64,000 bases of DNA, from assembly GCF_000738175.1 (NCBI RefSeq), contig NZ_JFCH01000035.1, positions 36,677-100,676 on the forward strand, read 5' to 3'. The position numbers and the translations under genes were made by a program. Origin of the DNA: Corynebacterium jeikeium (lineage in GTDB: Bacteria > Actinomycetota > Actinomycetes > Mycobacteriales > Mycobacteriaceae). Numbering within the stretch: position 1 is the first letter of the stretch; every line of letters starts with the position of its first letter. Shown one piece after another: positions 41,141-50,147 of this stretch. The notes beneath the pieces were generated by a model that was not told the origin of the DNA, ran no database searches, and saw only the letters and a list, made by a program, of their open reading frames with translations.

Positions 41141-41867
41141 GTTCGTTGAGCTTCTGCACGGCCTGTTTGGCGGCGGCGTGCTCGGCGACCTTCTTCGTGT
41201 GGCCCTCGCCGTGGGTCACCAGGTCCTCGATGGTGACGGTGGCATAGAAGGTCTTGTCGTGCTCCGGGCCTTCGCCGCGCACCTCATAGGTGGGCAGGGG
41301 CAGCTTCATGTCGGAGAGCTTCTCCAGCAGCACGGTCTTCCAGTCCATCGTCAGGCCGGTGGTGGGAGCCTCGGTGATCTTGTCGGCGAACAGACGCAGC
41401 ACCGTGGCGCGGGCAACCTCGAAGCCGTGGTGCAGGTAGATCGCGCCGAGCATGGACTCCACGGAGTCAGCCAGGATGGAGTGCTTATCCTTGCCGCCGG
41501 TCAGCATCTCGCCGCGGCCGAGCAGGATGTACTCGCCCATGCCGAGGCGACGCGCGACATCTGCCAGGGCGTACATGTTCACCACTCCGGAGCGCATCTT
41601 CGAGATGTCGGATTCCGCGCGCTCCGGGAACTGGCGGTACAGCTGTTCCGCGACGGCCAGGCCCAGCACTGCGTCGCCCAGGAACTCCAGGCGTTCGTTG
41701 TTCGGCAGGTGGCCGTTTTCGTTGGCGAAGGAGCGGTGGGTCAGCGCCAGTCGCAGCAGATCGTCGGGCAGCTCCACGCCCCACGCCTCCAGTAATGGTG
41801 CGTGGTCGGACTTGCCATAGGCAGCGTTGAGGGCGGCCTCGCCGGTCAATCGGCGTTTACGAGCCAT
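41133..41867 (-). CDS. rnc: Ribonuclease III
   Basis: Double-strand-specific RNase for rRNA and mRNA processing. I chose the ATG at 41865-41867 (244 residues; MARKRRLTGEAALNAAYG); the longer frame from 42017 overlaps the DUF177 gene. The catalytic signature NNERLEFLGDAVLGL spans about 56-70, and a second acidic motif is DSVESMLGAIYLHHG. The C-terminal dsRNA-binding domain (about 165-244) ends AEHAAAKQAVQKLNERA. Operon order coaD, sepIVA, yceD, rnc, mutM. Confidence 0.96.
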   Translation of the reverse strand: MARKRRLTGEAALNAAYGKSDHAPLLEAWGVELPDDLLRLALTHRSFANENGHLPNNERLEFLGDAVLGLAVAEQLYRQFPERAESDISKMRSGVVNMYALADVARRLGMGEYILLGRGEMLTGGKDKHSILADSVESMLGAIYLHHGFEVARATVLRLFADKITEAPTTGLTMDWKTVLLEKLSDMKLPLPTYEVRGEGPEHDKTFYATVTIEDLVTHGEGHTKKVAEHAAAKQAVQKLNERA

Positions 41868-41890
41868 TGGGGTTCGGGTTGCCTTTCCTT

Positions 41891-42433
41891 TTAGAGGTTC
41901 TTGAACTTCTCCAGGCCAGCCCAGCGCGGATCCGGGCGGTCGTCTTCCTCGGCTTCCTCGCTGATGCCGTCCGGCGCCGGGGTGTCCTCGCGGCACTCGG
42001 CACCGAAGTCGGCGCACACGGGACTAAACGGTGCGTTTAGGCCGGCCTCGTCGATGACAAGCTGGGTGATGTCAATGGCGTTGTCCTGCACCAGCAGCGG
42101 CTCTTCCTCGTCTTCAGCATCGTCGCCCTCGGGGCTGTCATCGGTGATGAAGTCCGGAGTCAGACCGAAGACGTCGCTGATGGAGTACTCCAGGGTGGTG
42201 GACAGCTCCTGCAGGCAGCGGGAGCAGGTTCCCTTGGCCTCGCCGCTGACCTGCAGGTTGGCCATGATTGCCTCGCCCAAGTTCGCCAGGGTTCCATGAA
42301 CTTCGACGGGTGCGCCCTCTGCCACGCCCAGCATGTTGCCGCCCCACGGTACGGGGGACGCCCCCTGGGCGTCGACCGGCTCGCTGAGTCCAGTTGGGAT
42401 GTCGCCGACTGCAAGAACGAAGGGGTTACTCAT
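41891..42433 (-). CDS. YceD/DUF177 family protein
   Basis: A 180-residue acidic protein of the DUF177 (YceD) family, which in many bacteria sits before rpmF and is linked to 23S rRNA maturation; here no rpmF is visible. The family core GEAKGTCSRCLQELSTTLEYSI carries the CxxC pair; the C-terminal part is highly acidic with a second Cys pair (SPVCADFGAECRED). It lies between sepIVA and rnc, the normal actinobacterial arrangement. Confidence 0.88.
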   Translation of the reverse strand: MSNPFVLAVGDIPTGLSEPVDAQGASPVPWGGNMLGVAEGAPVEVHGTLANLGEAIMANLQVSGEAKGTCSRCLQELSTTLEYSISDVFGLTPDFITDDSPEGDDAEDEEEPLLVQDNAIDITQLVIDEAGLNAPFSPVCADFGAECREDTPAPDGISEEAEEDDRPDPRWAGLEKFKNL

Positions 42434-42451
42434 ACCCTTCTTTCTACCCGT

Positions 42452-43207
42452 CTATCGCTGCTGACGGTAACCGTGGGGGTCGGAATCGTTCTGGTAGCCG
42501 ACAGTGCCGTTCTGGTATCCGGAGGCACCAGCGCCCTTGCGCAGGGCGGACCGGTCGCGGTTGACGGTGCGCAGCGTGGTAGTGAGGGTGTCCTCGAACT
42601 CGGCCAGGGTGGAATCGACGTAGCGGTCGCACTCGGTGCGCAGGCGGTCGGAGTCCGCGTGGGCGGATTCAATAATGCGGTTGGCCTCGGCCTCGGCGTT
42701 GCGGACGACCTCGGAGTCGGAGACCAGGCGGCGCTGCTCGGCCAGACCTTCGTCGACGGAGCGCTGGTAGCTGGCGTTACCGTCGCTGACCAGGCGCTCG
42801 GCTTCGTCGGCGGCGCGGGTAGTGACCGTCTCGTATTCACGGCGAGCGTCGCTGACCAGGCGGTCTGCCTGATCCTCGGCCTGGGCGACGGTGTTGGTTG
42901 CACGATCCTGTGCATCCTGGAGGATTTGGTTGGCGCGATCCTGCGCGTCCTGCACGATCGCGTCCGCCTCGGAGTTGGCGCTGGAGATGGTTGCGTCGGC
43001 CTGGTCCTGAGCGTCGGCGATAATATCGTCGCGGTGGTCGAGGACGTCCTGCGCATCGTCCATCTCGATCGGGATCGCGTTGCGCATTTCGTCGAGAATG
43101 TCGAGCACCTCGCGCCGCGGAACCATGCAGTTGGAGGTCATGGGCACGCCGTAGGCCTGCTCCACCATTTGCTGAAGGTCATCCATACCCTGGAATGTCT
43201 TGTACAT
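42452..43207 (-). CDS. sepIVA: SepIVA/DivIVA-like coiled-coil division protein
   Basis: Homologue of mycobacterial SepIVA, a DivIVA-domain septation and polar-growth factor. I used the ATG at 43205-43207 because MYKTFQGMDDLQQMVEQAYGVPMTSNC matches the family start. Residues 45-220 are almost entirely coiled coil with repeating A-D-A-Q-D-Q units, ending in a Gly/Tyr/Gln-rich tail. The position between coaD and DUF177 is the same as in mycobacteria, supporting orthology. A longer frame starts at 43237. Confidence 0.85.
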   Translation of the reverse strand: MYKTFQGMDDLQQMVEQAYGVPMTSNCMVPRREVLDILDEMRNAIPIEMDDAQDVLDHRDDIIADAQDQADATISSANSEADAIVQDAQDRANQILQDAQDRATNTVAQAEDQADRLVSDARREYETVTTRAADEAERLVSDGNASYQRSVDEGLAEQRRLVSDSEVVRNAEAEANRIIESAHADSDRLRTECDRYVDSTLAEFEDTLTTTLRTVNRDRSALRKGAGASGYQNGTVGYQNDSDPHGYRQQR

Positions 43208-43266
43208 GGCCTCCACTGTGCCATCACTTGACCTCAACTACAGGTTTAGACACGCCTTGACGGGCG

Positions 43267-43752
43267 CTAGCCGCGGAACTTCTCCTCCACCGCCGCGACG
43301 ACCGGCTCCGGCAGCAACCCAGAAACGTCTCCGCCGTACTTCGCAACCTCCTTGCACAGGGTGGAGGACACGTACCCGTACTCCGGGGAGGTCAGCAGGA
43401 AGTACGTCTCCGCGCCCGACAGGCGCTGGTTCATCTGCGCCATCGGCAGCTCGTACTCGTAGTCCAAAGAGCTGCGCAGGCCCTTGACCATCGCCTGAAT
43501 ATTGTTCTCGTTCAGGTAGTCCACCAGCAGCTTGTCCCACGTATCGACCGTGATGTTCTTCGGCCCATTGGGGATGGCGGCGATGGACTTCTCGATCAGC
43601 TCGATGCGCTCCTCGGCGGTGAACAGGCCGTTCTTGTTTGGGTTATAGGTCACCAGAACCACGACCTCCTCCCAGTTGGCAGCGGCGCGGGTGAAAATAT
43701 CCAAGTGACCCAGCGTGATGGGGTCGAAAGATCCGGGGCAAACTACTCGCAT
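43267..43752 (-). CDS. coaD: Phosphopantetheine adenylyltransferase
   Basis: Fourth step of coenzyme A synthesis, making dephospho-CoA from phosphopantetheine and ATP. The 161-residue nucleotidyltransferase has the T-x-G-H motif at 13-16 (GSFDPITLGHLDI), VVLVTYNPNK, KGLRSSLDYEYELPMAQMN and the second motif FLLTSPEYGYVSSTLCKEVA. It follows rsmD after 10 bases, a common pair. Confidence 0.97.
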   Translation of the reverse strand: MRVVCPGSFDPITLGHLDIFTRAAANWEEVVVLVTYNPNKNGLFTAEERIELIEKSIAAIPNGPKNITVDTWDKLLVDYLNENNIQAMVKGLRSSLDYEYELPMAQMNQRLSGAETYFLLTSPEYGYVSSTLCKEVAKYGGDVSGLLPEPVVAAVEEKFRG

Positions 43753-43762
43753 GGCACCTAAC

Positions 43763-44332
43763 CTAACCCTCGCCCCGCCAAATCGCCATGTCGAAGCGGG
43801 CGATTCCGTAGGTGCGCTTCTTTAGCTTCTGCCCGGTCGGCTCGAAGCCTTCCGGCCACGCGGTTTCGGGTGAGGCACTATTGCGCTCGACCACCACGAC
43901 GGCGTCACTAGTAAGAACAGGAATCAGCGCCTCCACCATCTCGGCGACAGCCTCATCGGTGAGCTCGTAGGGCGGGTCGGCCAGCACCATCGTGTAGTGG
44001 TTGCGCGGGGCTCCGGCCAGGAAGGATGACGCCTTCGCCTCCACCACCTGCACCTTCGCCTCGGGCACGACGCGCGCGTTGTCCTTGATGGTCTTCACCG
44101 CCGCGTCGCTGTTATCCACCAGGGTGACCTCCTTAGCCCCGCGGCTCGCGGCCTCCAGCCCGAGGGCACCGGAGCCGGCGAAGAGGTCCAGCACGACCTC
44201 GTCGACGAAGCCGAAGCGGACCTGCAGAGAGGAGAACAGCCCTTCGCGGGCACGATCCGAGGTGGGACGGGTGCCTTCGCTGGGCACCTTGATGCTGCAG
44301 CCGCGGGCGGTTCCGGAGATGATGCGTGTCAT
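43763..44332 (-). CDS. rsmD: 16S rRNA (guanine-966-N2)-methyltransferase RsmD
   Basis: Methylates G966 in the small-subunit head. The 189-residue Rossmann methyltransferase has the starting motif RIISGTARGCSIKVPSEGTRPTSDRAREGLFS, the SAM loop VLDLFAGSGALGLEAASRGA and the catalytic motif LADPPYEL. It is upstream of coaD on the same strand. Confidence 0.95.
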   Translation of the reverse strand: MTRIISGTARGCSIKVPSEGTRPTSDRAREGLFSSLQVRFGFVDEVVLDLFAGSGALGLEAASRGAKEVTLVDNSDAAVKTIKDNARVVPEAKVQVVEAKASSFLAGAPRNHYTMVLADPPYELTDEAVAEMVEALIPVLTSDAVVVVERNSASPETAWPEGFEPTGQKLKKRTYGIARFDMAIWRGEG

Positions 44333-44386
44333 AGTGCTTTGCAGTCCTGCCTTAATTTTTGCTCGTGGTCGTTACTAGTGCCGGCC

Positions 44387-44599
44387 TTATTGAGCCTCGA
44401 CCCGCAGAATCACGTCCCCGCCGTGCACATCCTCATAGTCCTGCGAGTTCGTCCTGCGCACCACTCCCGGCCCCGGCGCGAGCACGGGCGCTTCCAGCTT
44501 CAGCGATTCCACCGTGCACAGCGCGTCGCCGGTGTCTACGGTCTCTCCGTCGGCGACGAGGAAGTGCACAACTCCCGCGAATGGGGCACAGATTTCCAT
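44387..44599 (-). CDS. Small biotinyl/lipoyl attachment-domain protein
   Basis: A free-standing 70-residue domain of the biotin carboxyl carrier fold. The beta-hairpin core reads VTVES-L-K-LEAPV; Lys-34 takes the place of the biotinylated lysine, though the usual A-M-K-M is S-L-K-L. Similar 70-residue biotinylated proteins exist in mycobacteria (TB7.3), but those sit elsewhere. It lies between recG and rsmD. The partner carboxylase or transferase is not in the window. Confidence 0.8.
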   Translation of the reverse strand: MEICAPFAGVVHFLVADGETVDTGDALCTVESLKLEAPVLAPGPGVVRRTNSQDYEDVHGGDVILRVEAQ

Positions 44600-44639
44600 G
44601 TCCCAGAGTCTAGCAACTGGGTCGGCGAGTTCTTCTCCC

Positions 44640-46805
44640 CTAGCTCTTCTCGATGTAGTCCTGGTCGTCGATCTCGATGTCCACCACCAAAGAGCGCGCC
44701 AGCTGTTCGTCGTAGGCCACCAGCGCTTCTGCGTAGTCGCGCGCCGATTCGATGATCTCGCCGTCGGTGCTGAGGTCTAGTAATGACGCCCTTCGCGCCG
44801 ACCGCCCCGACTGGTCCTGGCCCAGGATGTCTCCTTCGGTGCGCATCTTCAGGTCTTCCTCCGCCAGGCGGAATCCGTCGTTGCTTTGCGCCACCACCTG
44901 CAGGCGGTGGAAGGAGGGGCTATCCGGCGCGGCGGTGGTGTGCAGCAGACACAGTGAGTCCCGGCGCCCACGGCCGATGCGCCCGCGCAGTTGGTGGAGC
45001 TGGGAGAAGCCGAAGTTCTCTGCCTCCAGGATCATCATCATGGAGGCGTTGGGTACGTCCACGCCGACCTCGATGACGGTGGTGGCGACCAGCACGTCGA
45101 TCTTCCCGGCGGCGAAGTCCTGCATCACCTGGTCCTTGTCGGCGGGGTCCATCTTGCCGTGCAGCATCGCCACTCGGCAGCCGGGCAGTTCCTCGGTGGC
45201 GATCCGCTCACACCATTCCTCCACACCGGAGCGCCCCTCGATGCGGGGCGCTACCACGTAGGCCTGGCCACCGGCCTTGATCTCCTCGCCCATGCGCTCC
45301 CAGGCGCGCCGCACCCAGCGGTATTTGTCGGCGGGTACCACCACTGTTTCGATCGCCCCGCGTCCGCCGGGCTTGCCAACCAGCGTGATGGGCGTCAGGT
45401 CTCCGAACATCGTCATGCCCACAGATCGCGGGATCGGGGTGGCGGTCATGACCATCATGTGTGGGGTGGCATCCACCGGCGCGGATTCCCGCAGCTTGTT
45501 GCGCTGCTGCACGCCGAAGCGGTGCTGCTCGTCGACGATGACCATGCCCAGACGGTAGAACTCCACCGAGTCCTGGATCACCGCGTGCGTGCCGACCACA
45601 ATGTCGGTCTGGCCGGAGACCAGGTCCAGGAGCGTGCGCTGCTTCTCGGCCTGCTTCTGACTGCCGACCAGTACGGATACTCGCACGTCGGTGTTCTCCA
45701 GCATCTTCACCAGACTGCGGGCGTGCTGCACCGCCAGGATTTCCGTCGGCGCGATGAAAGCGCACTGATAGCCGGAGTCCACGGCCCAGAGCATGCTGAT
45801 CAAGGCCACCATCGTCTTGCCGGAACCGACCTCACCGTGCAGCAGCAGGTTCGCCGGGGTGGTTCCGCCCAGGCGGGAGCCGATGTCCTCCAGCGCCATC
45901 TTCTGCCCCGCGCTGAGGTCGAAGGGCAGCCCTGCGATCAGCTTTTCCACGTTCTCGCCCGGCGCGAGCGCCATGCCGGTGCGCTTGGTGGCGTCATTGC
46001 GCCGTAGAGCCATGACCAGCTGCAGCTCGAGAGCCTCGTTGAACTTCAGCCTGCGCCGAGCGGGTTCGGGGCCGGCTTCGCTCGGCTGGTGGATGTGCCG
46101 TAGTGCGTCGGCGAAGCTAATCAGCGGGCGGCCCCTTCCATCCGTGGGCCAGGCGGGCGCGCCGGGGTTGCGGCGCGGGAGTGGCAGGAACTCACCGGGT
46201 TCGTCCATGACCCGCAGTACGTGGTCCATCACTCCCAGCATCTCCGCGGTGGAGGTGCCGGGGCGGCGCTTGTATCCGGCCATCCACGGCTTGGCCAGCA
46301 GCTCCTGGGCGGCGGTCTCAGAACCCATGACGTCCACGATTGTCTTCAGCGGCCCGAACATGCCGAACTCCGCATCCAGGGCGGGCAGGATGGATACATA
46401 GCTGGGGTTTTTCAGCTCCCACTGGCCGTTGAACTCGGAGAGCTTGCCGTGCAGCAGCATCATCGAGCCCCGCTTGATGCGCTTCCGGTGGTAGGCCACA
46501 TTCCCGAACAACGCGGAGCGGAAAGTCCGCACGCCGTCGGTAAAGGTGAACGCCAAAAATTTTCTGGGCCCACGCCCGGAGTGGTTGTCTTTCTCCCCCA
46601 CGCTGAGGATCTCCCCGGCACAGGTGTACTTCTCCCCGACTCGCAGCTCGTCCAGCCCTTGTGGCGAGCCGAGCCGAGCGTAGGTGACGGGGAAGTTCAG
46701 CACTGCATCGGCGATGGTTTTGATGCCGGGCTTATCGGCCAGCCGCTTCGCGCGGTCGTTGGAAATCGCAACCGATAGTGGGCGCGAGTCCTGCCACCCC
46801 AGCAT
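44640..46805 (-). CDS. recG: ATP-dependent DNA helicase RecG
   Basis: Remodels stalled forks and Holliday junctions. The 721-residue protein has an N-terminal wedge/OB domain (about 20-180), Walker A LLHGEVGSGKTMVALISM, DEQH box IVDEQHRFGVQQRNKL, TATPIPRSVGMTMFG, and the second RecA domain with VATTVIEVGVDVPNASMM and QLRGRIGRG. The insert GPEPARRR around 245 is a low-complexity linker. It follows the DAK/FakA gene by 3 bases. Confidence 0.96.
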   Translation of the reverse strand: MLGWQDSRPLSVAISNDRAKRLADKPGIKTIADAVLNFPVTYARLGSPQGLDELRVGEKYTCAGEILSVGEKDNHSGRGPRKFLAFTFTDGVRTFRSALFGNVAYHRKRIKRGSMMLLHGKLSEFNGQWELKNPSYVSILPALDAEFGMFGPLKTIVDVMGSETAAQELLAKPWMAGYKRRPGTSTAEMLGVMDHVLRVMDEPGEFLPLPRRNPGAPAWPTDGRGRPLISFADALRHIHQPSEAGPEPARRRLKFNEALELQLVMALRRNDATKRTGMALAPGENVEKLIAGLPFDLSAGQKMALEDIGSRLGGTTPANLLLHGEVGSGKTMVALISMLWAVDSGYQCAFIAPTEILAVQHARSLVKMLENTDVRVSVLVGSQKQAEKQRTLLDLVSGQTDIVVGTHAVIQDSVEFYRLGMVIVDEQHRFGVQQRNKLRESAPVDATPHMMVMTATPIPRSVGMTMFGDLTPITLVGKPGGRGAIETVVVPADKYRWVRRAWERMGEEIKAGGQAYVVAPRIEGRSGVEEWCERIATEELPGCRVAMLHGKMDPADKDQVMQDFAAGKIDVLVATTVIEVGVDVPNASMMMILEAENFGFSQLHQLRGRIGRGRRDSLCLLHTTAAPDSPSFHRLQVVAQSNDGFRLAEEDLKMRTEGDILGQDQSGRSARRASLLDLSTDGEIIESARDYAEALVAYDEQLARSLVVDIEIDDQDYIEKS

Positions 46806-46808
46806 GGG

Positions 46809-48350
46809 CTACTCCACCCCGATCTGCACCAGGCACGGGTCGTAATCGTTGCCTTGAAGTTCGATGTGGTGGTCGTCGATCTGCACGTCTGGGTATAACT
46901 CGGCGAAGGTTGCTTTCAGCCCATCGATGGCGGTCTGGTCAGTCGCGGGGTCACTCCACAGCAGGGTCACCAGCTCGCCACCGTCGGCCAGCATTGTGCT
47001 GAGGGTATCGACCATCGTGTCGGGCGGGCACGTGGCGAAGCGTTGCGCCTCTACCGCGTCGATCATCTCCTCGACATTGTCGTCCCAGTCCACGCTGGGA
47101 TCGTTCACCGCCAGCGCCGCCAGCCCGCCGACCAGCGATTTCGTATCGATGATGTCGACCTCTCGCGTCCCGTCTAACCCCTGCAGCGCGGCGACGTCCT
47201 GCCCGTTGGTCAGCACGGCAACCGGCCCTTCGCCCAGCCTCTGCACTGCTTCACCCAGGGTTTTGTTGTTTGGTGACGCCACCGCCACCGCCCCCGCAGC
47301 CTCGAAAAGTCGCGCGACTCCGCCGGTGGGCGTGAGCGCCACGATGAACGGCCCTTTGTCTTCCGCCCGCGCCTGGTTGCTCGCGGGGGCTGGTGTGCTT
47401 GGCTTTCCGCTGTCGGCGGCTTCCCCGTCGGCGGGCAGAACCTCGATGCGCAGGTCGGTGACGGTTCCCAGGGCGAAGGCCTTCTCGATGACCTCGCCGG
47501 CGCGGTTGGTGTGCACGTGCGCGGTGCCTGCCTCCGGCCCTAAGGGGCCGACGATGACCGAGTTGCCGTGGGCCTCGAGGAGCTCCCGCAGGGCGGCCAG
47601 GTTCCCCTCGAAGAAGAACATCACCTCGACCTCTTGCTGGGTTCGCTCGTGGTCGGGCGTGGGGGCGTCATCAACGAGGCCCGCACCGTCCAGAACATCA
47701 ACCAGGGCCTGCAGGATCACCACAAGACCCTGGCCGCCCGCGTCCACGACCCCCGCTTCGGCGAGGACGGGCAGCTGGTTGGGGGTGTTGGCCAGGGCTT
47801 CCTCGGCGGCGTGGAGGGCGCGGGTGGCGACGTCCGCGAGGTTCGGCTCGGCTTCGTGGGCGGCGGTGGCGGCGGCATCGAGAACACTGATGACGGTGCC
47901 CTCGACGGGCGTGGAGATTGCGGTGCGGACAAAGCCCACCGACTGCGAGAGAGTATCTGCCACGGCGGGGCCGTCGATGTGGCCTTGCGAGGCCGCCTCG
48001 GCGAGGGCGCGCATCACCTGGCTGAGCACCAGGCCGGAGTTTCCGCGGGCGCCACGGACAGCACCGGTGGCCAGGGCGATGGTGACCTCGGGGAGGCTGG
48101 CGCCTTCCTCCAGCGCGTCGACCGCAGAGACTGCGGTGGTCATGGTGTGCGCCATGTTGGAGCCGGTATCGGAATCCGGGATGGGGAAGACGTTCAGGGC
48201 GTTAATCGCCTGGCTCTGCTCGCGCAGCCGGCTGGCCGAGAGGCGAGCCCACTGGGCGACAACGCGCGCGTCGAGATGAGCGGGCGCCTGCTCCACCGGT
48301 TGCGCTTCAGCCACCGGCTGCGCCTCTGCCTTCCTGGATTTCACTCCCAC
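46809..48350 (-). CDS. DAK2/DegV-type fatty-acid kinase-like protein (FakA family)
   Basis: A 513-residue protein of the YloV/FakA family. The N-terminal DhaL domain (about 40-230) carries the ADP/Mg motif NVFPIPDSDTGSNMAHTM and ARGNSGLVLSQ; the middle and C-terminal parts match the DegV-partner region. In Gram-positives FakA phosphorylates exogenous fatty acids for phospholipid synthesis, relevant if this is a lipid-requiring species. A T-tract/TGACGCC copy (47261-47280) falls in a linker (ASPNNKT). It is upstream of recG. Confidence 0.85.
   Translation of the reverse strand: MGVKSRKAEAQPVAEAQPVEQAPAHLDARVVAQWARLSASRLREQSQAINALNVFPIPDSDTGSNMAHTMTTAVSAVDALEEGASLPEVTIALATGAVRGARGNSGLVLSQVMRALAEAASQGHIDGPAVADTLSQSVGFVRTAISTPVEGTVISVLDAAATAAHEAEPNLADVATRALHAAEEALANTPNQLPVLAEAGVVDAGGQGLVVILQALVDVLDGAGLVDDAPTPDHERTQQEVEVMFFFEGNLAALRELLEAHGNSVIVGPLGPEAGTAHVHTNRAGEVIEKAFALGTVTDLRIEVLPADGEAADSGKPSTPAPASNQARAEDKGPFIVALTPTGGVARLFEAAGAVAVASPNNKTLGEAVQRLGEGPVAVLTNGQDVAALQGLDGTREVDIIDTKSLVGGLAALAVNDPSVDWDDNVEEMIDAVEAQRFATCPPDTMVDTLSTMLADGGELVTLLWSDPATDQTAIDGLKATFAELYPDVQIDDHHIELQGNDYDPCLVQIGVE
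47261..47280 (+). repeat. T-tract + TGACGCC motif inside the FakA-like gene
   Basis: TTTTGTTGTTTGGTGACGCC; coding strand reads Val-Ala-Ser-Pro-Asn-Asn-Lys. Confidence 0.5.
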
Positions 48351-48421
48351 TACCCTAGCGAACCAGCCGGACAGCAGGGCGGTTTGCGGGATCGTGGCGC
48401 GTTAGGGGTATGCGAGCCGGG

Positions 48422-49090
48422 CTAGAGCCGCCAGTCGACGCGCGCGCCGCCGGATGCCTCCAGGATCGCGTTTGCCCTGCTGAAAGGGTGTGAACCGAAG
48501 AAGCCACGGTAGGCCGACAGCGGCGAGGGATGCGGGGACATCACGCAGCGCTCCGCGCCGATGAGCGGTGCCAGCTGCTGGGCCTGCTTGCCCCACAGGA
48601 TCGCGGCGAAGTGCGGGTTGGCGGCGACTTGGCGGACGGCAGCTTCGGTGATGGCCTCCCAGCCGCACCCACGATGGCTGCCCGCGTTCCCCGCCTGGAC
48701 GGTGAGCACGCGGTTGAGCAGCAGCACCCCGCGACCGGCCCACGGAGAAAGATCCCCGTTGGTGGGAGCCGGTAGGCCGAGGTCATCTGCGTACTCGGTG
48801 TAGATATTCTTCAGCGACTTCGGCAGCGGTTCGCCTTGGGGAAGCTCCGCGGAGAACGCCAGCCCCACCGAGTGCCCGGGCGTGGGGTAAGGGTCCTGCC
48901 CAACGATTAGCACTTTCACCTGGGTGGGGTCGGCCTCGAAGGCGCGCAAAATTTTTTCTGGCGCGGGCAGGATCCGCGCCTGCTGTCCCTCAGCCAGTGC
49001 ACCCTCCAGCACCGACTGCAGCCCCGGCAGATACCACGCCGGGTGGATCCGCTCGATCAGCTGGTGTGCTTGCTTACGTACGGAACTCAT
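48422..49090 (-). CDS. ung: Uracil-DNA glycosylase
   Basis: Removes uracil from DNA. The 222-residue family-1 enzyme has [18 protein letters not shown] with catalytic Asp-66, the LLLNRVLTV segment, and [18 protein letters not shown] with the catalytic His. An A/T tract (48948-48957) lies in EKILRAF, using AAA-ATT-TTG codons. It starts 9 bases after thiL. Confidence 0.97.
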   Translation of the reverse strand: MSSVRKQAHQLIERIHPAWYLPGLQSVLEGALAEGQQARILPAPEKILRAFEADPTQVKVLIVGQDPYPTPGHSVGLAFSAELPQGEPLPKSLKNIYTEYADDLGLPAPTNGDLSPWAGRGVLLLNRVLTVQAGNAGSHRGCGWEAITEAAVRQVAANPHFAAILWGKQAQQLAPLIGAERCVMSPHPSPLSAYRGFFGSHPFSRANAILEASGGARVDWRL

Positions 49091-49099
49091 GCCTGCTCC

Positions 49100-50086
49100 T
49101 TACACCGACTGCCAGCCGGACGTAAACGGCGGGCGGCCGCCGTCGACCAGCACATAGTCCCCCTCACCGTCCCCCTCATCCGAGAGGCTGCGTACAGTCC
49201 CGATGCGGCGGTAGCCACTGGGCATGCGGGCGTCCGTAGTTCCCAAAAGAGTATGGTCCTCGCCGCCGGTGTAGATCCATTCCAGGGGGTTCTTACCCGT
49301 CATCTGCGCAGCATGGCGCAGCTTCTCGTCGGGCACCAGAGCCGCCCCGTCCAGGTCCAAGCACACCCCGGAGCGCTCCGCGATGGCACACAGGTCCACG
49401 ATCAACCCGTCGGAGTTATCCGTCATGGCGCTCGCACCCGTAGCGCGGGCGACGGATCCACGGCCCGGCTCCAGGCGCGGGGCGCAGTGCCAATCCGCCA
49501 GCTCGTTGAGGATCGGATCGTTCGCCGGGATCGCCTTGCGCGAGCCATAGTGGCGCAGAATCGCCAGACCCGCCGCGCTATAGCCGATCGGCCCGCTGGC
49601 GATGACCCTCTGCCCCACGCCCGCGCCGTCCAGAGTCAGCGCCGCGGCGGGCCCGGAGATCTCACCCAAGGCGGTAATGGAAATGACCAAGTCTTTGCTG
49701 GTCACAACGTCCCCGCCGACTAACTCCGCCGCCCACGGGGAGGCTCCTTCGTCGATGCCGCGCGCAATATCCGCCACCGTCTGCAGCGGCAAATCCCCCG
49801 GCGTGGCGATCGCCATCAGGATCGCGGTGGGGCGTGCTCCCATCGCCTGAATGTCCGCGAAGTTCTGCGTCACTGCCTTCACCCCGACCTCCCACGGAGT
49901 CGAGTAGTCGAACGTGAAGTGCCGCCCCTGAACGAGGATGTCCGTCGAGCACACGTGCCGTGAATTGGTGCCTGTGGGCTCCAACACTGCGGCGTCATCG
50001 CCATTAAGAGAACTCGGTGCAGCCTGGCGGATCGCCGCGATGGTGGCGGCCTCCCCTGCCTCTGCCACGGTCAGTGAAGTGCGCAT
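49100..50086 (-). CDS. thiL: Thiamine-monophosphate kinase
   Basis: Phosphorylates thiamine monophosphate to the active diphosphate. The 328-residue PurM-like enzyme has NGDDAAVLEP, FTFDYSTPWEVGVKAVTQNFADI (metal site region), MAIATPGDLP and VGGDVVTSKDLVISITALG, and SDGLIVDLCAIAERSGV. It is the first gene of the minus-strand run and divergent from the DUF3515 gene. Confidence 0.94.
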   Translation of the reverse strand: MRTSLTVAEAGEAATIAAIRQAAPSSLNGDDAAVLEPTGTNSRHVCSTDILVQGRHFTFDYSTPWEVGVKAVTQNFADIQAMGARPTAILMAIATPGDLPLQTVADIARGIDEGASPWAAELVGGDVVTSKDLVISITALGEISGPAAALTLDGAGVGQRVIASGPIGYSAAGLAILRHYGSRKAIPANDPILNELADWHCAPRLEPGRGSVARATGASAMTDNSDGLIVDLCAIAERSGVCLDLDGAALVPDEKLRHAAQMTGKNPLEWIYTGGEDHTLLGTTDARMPSGYRRIGTVRSLSDEGDGEGDYVLVDGGRPPFTSGWQSV

Positions 50087-50147
50087 GCAGCCTTTCGGTC
50101 GAGTGATGCTTGGGGTACCGCGACAAGTCTAATTAAGATGGTGCGCT

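Noticed and set aside
41868..42017. Longer RNase III starting at 42017
   Set aside because: The extra 50 residues are Arg/Gly-rich shadow of the DUF177 gene; the conserved protein begins at 41867.
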